From Smittium mucronatum (lineage: Eukaryota; Kickxellomycota; Harpellomycetes; Harpellales; Legeriomycetaceae): 22,508 nucleotides of DNA. The notes under the pieces were generated by a model. The model was not told the DNA's origin. It did no database searches and saw nothing but the letters and a program-made list of their open reading frames with translations. Shown here piece after piece: positions 19,084 to 22,508 of this stretch. The stretch is taken from assembly GCA_001953115.1 (NCBI GenBank), contig LSSL01002443.1, positions 1-22,508 of the forward strand. The letters are read 5' to 3'. Positions within the stretch are counted from its first letter, which is position 1. Each line of letters begins with the position of its first letter. The position numbers and the translations under genes were made by a program.

Positions 19084-19377
19084 TATTAATATATTTTTCT
19101 TATTACTGAGACTCAATCTCAAAAATTTCAAAAAAAAGGTAATAGAAAATATTGTTTTATTCATTTTAGTAAAGCTAACTAATTAATTCATGAAAATATC
19201 AGGAAAGATTCCTCTATTTAATTTCCCGCATCTATATTATTAACTGCTAAAATTCTAACTCTTATAAATTTTATAAGCTATGAATTAAGTATCATAAAAT
19301 GATCATTTCCCATGTATTTTTTGTACAAGGAGATTAAATAGACTTAAGCATACTTTTAAAGTGCTAAGTAGATTAAA
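19084..19377. other. Region upstream of dead gag; no LTR recognised
   Basis: This is where the primer-binding site and 5' LTR of the element should lie. I see a small hairpin (TGAGA, CTCAA, TCTCA near 19108-19122) but no convincing TG...CA-bounded repeat matching the other side of the element, and no primer-binding site that I can support. Confidence 0.4.
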
Positions 19378-19577
19378 CTCTTTGTAAAAACATAATAAAA
19401 ATAGACACTTTTTCAAAATGTTAATTACAACAACTTTCTTTGTAATTTACTATTATTAATAGTTCTCTTTGTATATAAAGACTTAGACCTATGTATTCAC
19501 AAATACAGAGATCATTTTCTCTTTGTCTAAATAATTGGAAATCTAAGCACCAAAGGAAAATGGTTAGTTTTCCTTTG
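19378..19577. repeat. Cluster of CTCTTTGTA-like motifs ending in a hairpin
   Basis: The plus strand carries CTCTTTGTA at 19378-19386, TTCTTTGTA at 19436-19444, CTCTTTGTA at 19465-19473 and CTCTTTGTC at 19519-19527. A perfect hairpin follows at 19551-19577 whose 10-bp arms (CAAAGGAAAA and TTTTCCTTTG) contain a related CTTTG, with loop TGGTTAG. The spacing is irregular. This could be promoter or LTR-derived regulatory sequence for the element, which is read away from it on the minus strand. Confidence 0.5.
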
Positions 19578-21470
19578 ACTGTCTTCCTCAATAAATTACC
19601 TTTTTTTGAGTATTTAAACTAATTATAATCTTATTTATTTTTAAATATAACGTTTTTCCGAAATAAATGGCATAACAAATGAATAATTTTTTTTCACATG
19701 TGTAATTCAATATAACCAATCTTTACTAAGATTTTGAAATAAAAAATCCTTTTAAAATGCTAATTGAAAACTGCTAGGAGTATATTCTAAACCATTGTAA
19801 CCTAAAAAGAGTTATATTTATTTTTATTTACATTGGCCCTCTTCAATTATTATTTGATTTTTATGTAAAAATTTGAAATTTTATAGCAGTTTTACCACTT
19901 TTACAAGTAAATAGAATGGTTTTTTAAATATTTCTTTAGATTTGGGAAGCCGATTCCATTTTAAATAATATTTGTGTGGAAGTAAGTTCAATTATGTGAA
20001 TATTAATTTTATGGAATTTTTATATTTATTTTCCCGATTATAGTATGTCCGATTTATTTAAACAACATGACACCAAAAATTTCCCCAATCCGTCGAGTTT
20101 TGAAAATTTTATCAGCAATTATTATTAAATTTTTCAAATTGAATATAATATTCTTTAAAAATTATATGGGACTATTTTTTCTATTTTCAATTTATTTTTT
20201 TAAATAACCACGAGTAATTTTTATGTTTATAATTTTTTTAAACTACAACCGACAAATTGATGATTTTTTTTAGTAAATATCAGTGCTATTTTCAACTATT
20301 ACTGTAAGCTGACTTTGAGTAAGCATAAGTGGGAGTTTAAATTAAGCTTTTTTTGGATAAAAAAATGAATTGTTAATTTTCTTGAAACTATAATATCTAA
20401 AACTTGTAAAATTTGAGTGATAATCATATATCAAGATAAAAAGGTATATATATTTATACAAAGAAATTCTATTTATATAAAAAGTATCCATAAAGACAGA
20501 ATTTCGATTTTTTTATTATTTCTAAATGTGTTGTATTTTTTTTAAGATCTGAAAGAACTATTTCTAGCTCTAAAGACTCCTTTATTTATTAATTTTATTA
20601 CAGTATATTGTATTCTTAATTTTTATCGTTTTGAAATATGTGCCAGCCTAAGCGAAAATTCTTCAAGAGCTTAATTGGGGAGTAAGCTTTAGCTTTTGAA
20701 TTTTAAAAAAAAACATATTATTATTTTATCTCTAATCTTGTACATTTTCAAAAATGCAAATTATTTGCTTTCGAATAAATTAATTCTTTTTATACATGGA
20801 TATACTTCTATTTTTATAGTCTATTGTATGCATAATTATCAGCAAAAAACATATTATTACGCATTTTAGAGAGATATAAATAAATTTATAACCTTATCAC
20901 TGAAAATAGGCAGGGTATCTATTATAGTAATAAATGGAATAAAAAATATTTCTAACAGATAGAATTTAATATATAATGGATAAAGAGTCTTTAAAATATT
21001 TTTTGGTGGCTAATAGACTTAAACAGATAGTCAAGTATAATATGTCTACAAAAAATCAATTGCTATTTGTTGTAGTTTATTAAAACTAGCAAAATATAGT
21101 TATATTTTCTGCTGTTTTAAATTCAACATAACCGAGTTTTTTTAAAAAAATATTGAAATAGAGGCTTTTTTCTAGAAAAAACAATTTGAGGCAGAATGTA
21201 AATTTTATGGAATTAACCAATATATGCTTTTTTAAAAAAATTTATAAAAAATGACTTGAATTTAATTAAAAAACAGCTATATAATTATTTTTAATCAATT
21301 GATCACTGATATTAAAAATTCCTAGATGTTATGATGTGGCTTGAAAATGTCTAAAAAAATCTTGTGAATTGACGGGTTAGCGAATTTTTAATAACTAGTC
21401 CAAAAATAAACGTCTTTTCATAGATCAGAGGAATATAAGAAGTATTATTTTTTACGAAAATAAACTGAAA
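19578..21470. other. AT-rich stretch, no gene seen
   Basis: Nearly 1.9 kb of A+T-rich sequence with stops in all frames. No RNA gene, tandem repeat or recognisable mobile-element end was found. Confidence 0.55.
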
Positions 21471-21473
21471 TTA

Positions 21474-21692
21474 AAAATAAAAATGCACCATAATTGTTTG
21501 AAAATCGTAGAAAAATGGGATGTTATTCGAGATAAACCCATTCCAGAGAAGTTTATGATGAAGTAATATCGAATCAATCTGATTTAAATAGCTTCGGACA
21601 CTGTATACAACTAAGGTAGGAATATAAAAGTTAGCTGAGATCCAAAGTTTAATAACTTTTGTATTGGGGAAGATAAATAGTATTTTTTCGGC
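21474..21692 (-). pseudogene. 73-codon stop-free frame without ATG start, possible relic
   Basis: The minus strand is open for 73 codons between TGA (21693-21695) and TAA (21471-21473). It reads LFIFPNTKVIKLWISANFYI, then LVVYSVRSYLNQIDSILLHH and LLWNGFISNNIPFFYDFQ. Trp, Pro, Ser, Val and Gln are all present, unlike random AT-rich frames. The only ATG is near the C-terminal end, so as it stands it is not a complete gene; it could be an internal exon or a relic. The opposite strand also has shorter coherent pieces here (MHHNCLKIVEKWDVIRDK from 21483), so strand choice is uncertain. Confidence 0.28.
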
Positions 21693-21695
21693 TCA

Positions 21696-22189
21696 GAGAA
21701 ATTTTGATTTTTATTAACCTTAGGTAAAATGGAGTTTGGTTTTCGATTAAAATAAACATAAAATCGACTTTTTATATATAGCGCGCTTAATTATTGATCT
21801 AAAATAAGCTCAAAAATTTAAATGTCTGGGTTGATATAGGATGTGCTCTTCTGAGTATTGGATTGTAATAAAATACGGGTAATTTATAATCAGTATCCCA
21901 GAAAATTTATTTATTATATTTTAAATGATAGCATTTTATACATTTATTTTTTTTAGATAAAATTTATTAAGTCTAAAAGCACTAATATTTATCTCTAATA
22001 AACTAAAATTGTCGGAGACGTATTTTGCTACAACCTAATCTTAAAAGGTATGCTTTCACAAAAAAACGAAATATATTTTAATCTTTAATCTCTTCAGACT
22101 AATGAATAAAATAACGAGCCAAAAAAAAAAAATTTTTTTTTTGTAAATAAGTGTATTTTATTTAGAAAATATATATGTTAAACTAAGTA
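21696..22189. other. AT-rich spacer, no gene seen
   Basis: No supportable feature. It includes an A10/T10-type run near 22120-22142 just before the GC-richer right-hand block. Confidence 0.5.
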
Positions 22190-22233
22190 TGGTGTGTAGA
22201 TGGGTGGATGTGACTGTATGGAGGAGTGTTCTG

Positions 22234-22508
22234 TTACTGTTCGAACCTGATATTCCCCCCTGGGTCGAAAGAGAGCCATTTGGTTTTGACCCTTGTCCAT
22301 TCCTCCCTTTTATCGGCATAGCGCCAATCTTTTGTTATTGTGGTTTTCAAGTCGTTGATCCATCTGGAGAAGATACCAGATGCTGGAATTATTGTGTTTG
22401 GTAGGGCAGCTTTTTTCCTTGCTATATTGATGTTCCACATTGCGTTAGCTTATAGTATTTGTGAGTTAGGGAATAAGTGATCTACTGGTTTCATGAAGTC
22501 AAAAATGA
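22234..22508 (-). pseudogene. Broken, conserved-looking coding fragment at the right edge
   Basis: A minus-strand frame is open from the window edge through MKPVDHLFPNSQIL, then a TAA (22450-22452), then in the same frame ANAMWNINIARKKAALPNTI, IPASGIFSRWINDLKTTITK, DWRYADKREEWTRVKTKW and LSFDPGGNIRFEQ to a TAA at 22234-22236. The composition (Trp, Arg, Pro, Asp) and the jump in G+C set it apart from the AT-rich flank, so it is real coding ancestry. The in-frame stop suggests a relic, most likely of another mobile element, but I do not recognise the family. An alternative is a short gene from the ATG at 22438-22440 (68 codons). The protein would continue to the right of the window. Confidence 0.5.

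Noticed and set aside
22189..22404. Plus-strand frame of 71 codons
   Set aside because: Antisense to the minus-strand relic at 22234-22508, which has the more natural protein composition.

Overview
This window looks like an AT-rich eukaryotic nuclear contig. There is no operon layout, no Shine-Dalgarno signal and no bacterial gene. Large stretches are close to pure A/T with long A or T runs, and one decayed Ty3/gypsy-type LTR retrotransposon is clearly recognisable. The combination (compact intronless gene for a short secreted protein, very AT-rich spacer, gag-pol relics with microsporidian-style RT and RNase H motifs) would fit a transposon-rich microsporidium. That placement is an inference from style, not a homology result. 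Two of the longest-looking starts in the window are TTG or GTG. In a eukaryote these should not be trusted, so I re-chose ATG starts where it matters.

Layout. 1-1303: a GC-richer, decayed protein-coding block on the minus strand, broken by stops and frameshifts, with an internally duplicated helix-turn-helix-like segment exactly 219 bp apart; probably a dead mobile element of unassigned family. 1304-1769: AT-rich spacer with a possible poly(A) signal for the next gene. 1770-2855 (minus): the only intact, convincing gene, a 361-residue predicted secreted protein with no family that I recognise; a TATA-like box lies at 2946-2953. 3000-4330: three weak coding relics and two near-perfect palindromes. 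4330-15920: about 11.6 kb of roughly 80% A+T sequence without a supportable gene. It contains a G11 and a C10 tract, an A17 tract and a few stop-poor islands (5670-5807, 8933-9265, 15565-15768).

15921-19083 (minus): a Ty3/gypsy gag-pol relic in the order gag, CCHC zinc knuckle, aspartic protease, acidic linker, reverse transcriptase, RNase H. Every domain is recognisable, but the reading frame is broken many times and several catalytic residues are changed (protease D-S-C, RT YLDE, RNase H TGN). No integrase or LTR could be recognised. 19084-21470: AT-rich DNA with a repeated CTCTTTGTA-like motif and a strong 10-bp-arm hairpin just upstream of the dead element. 21474-21692: a 73-codon stop-free frame on the minus strand without ATG near its start. 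22234-22508: a GC-richer, conserved-looking but stop-interrupted coding relic running off the right edge.

Overall the window holds one likely live gene set among transposon graveyards. I found no coherent multi-gene system, and nothing here supports claiming one.
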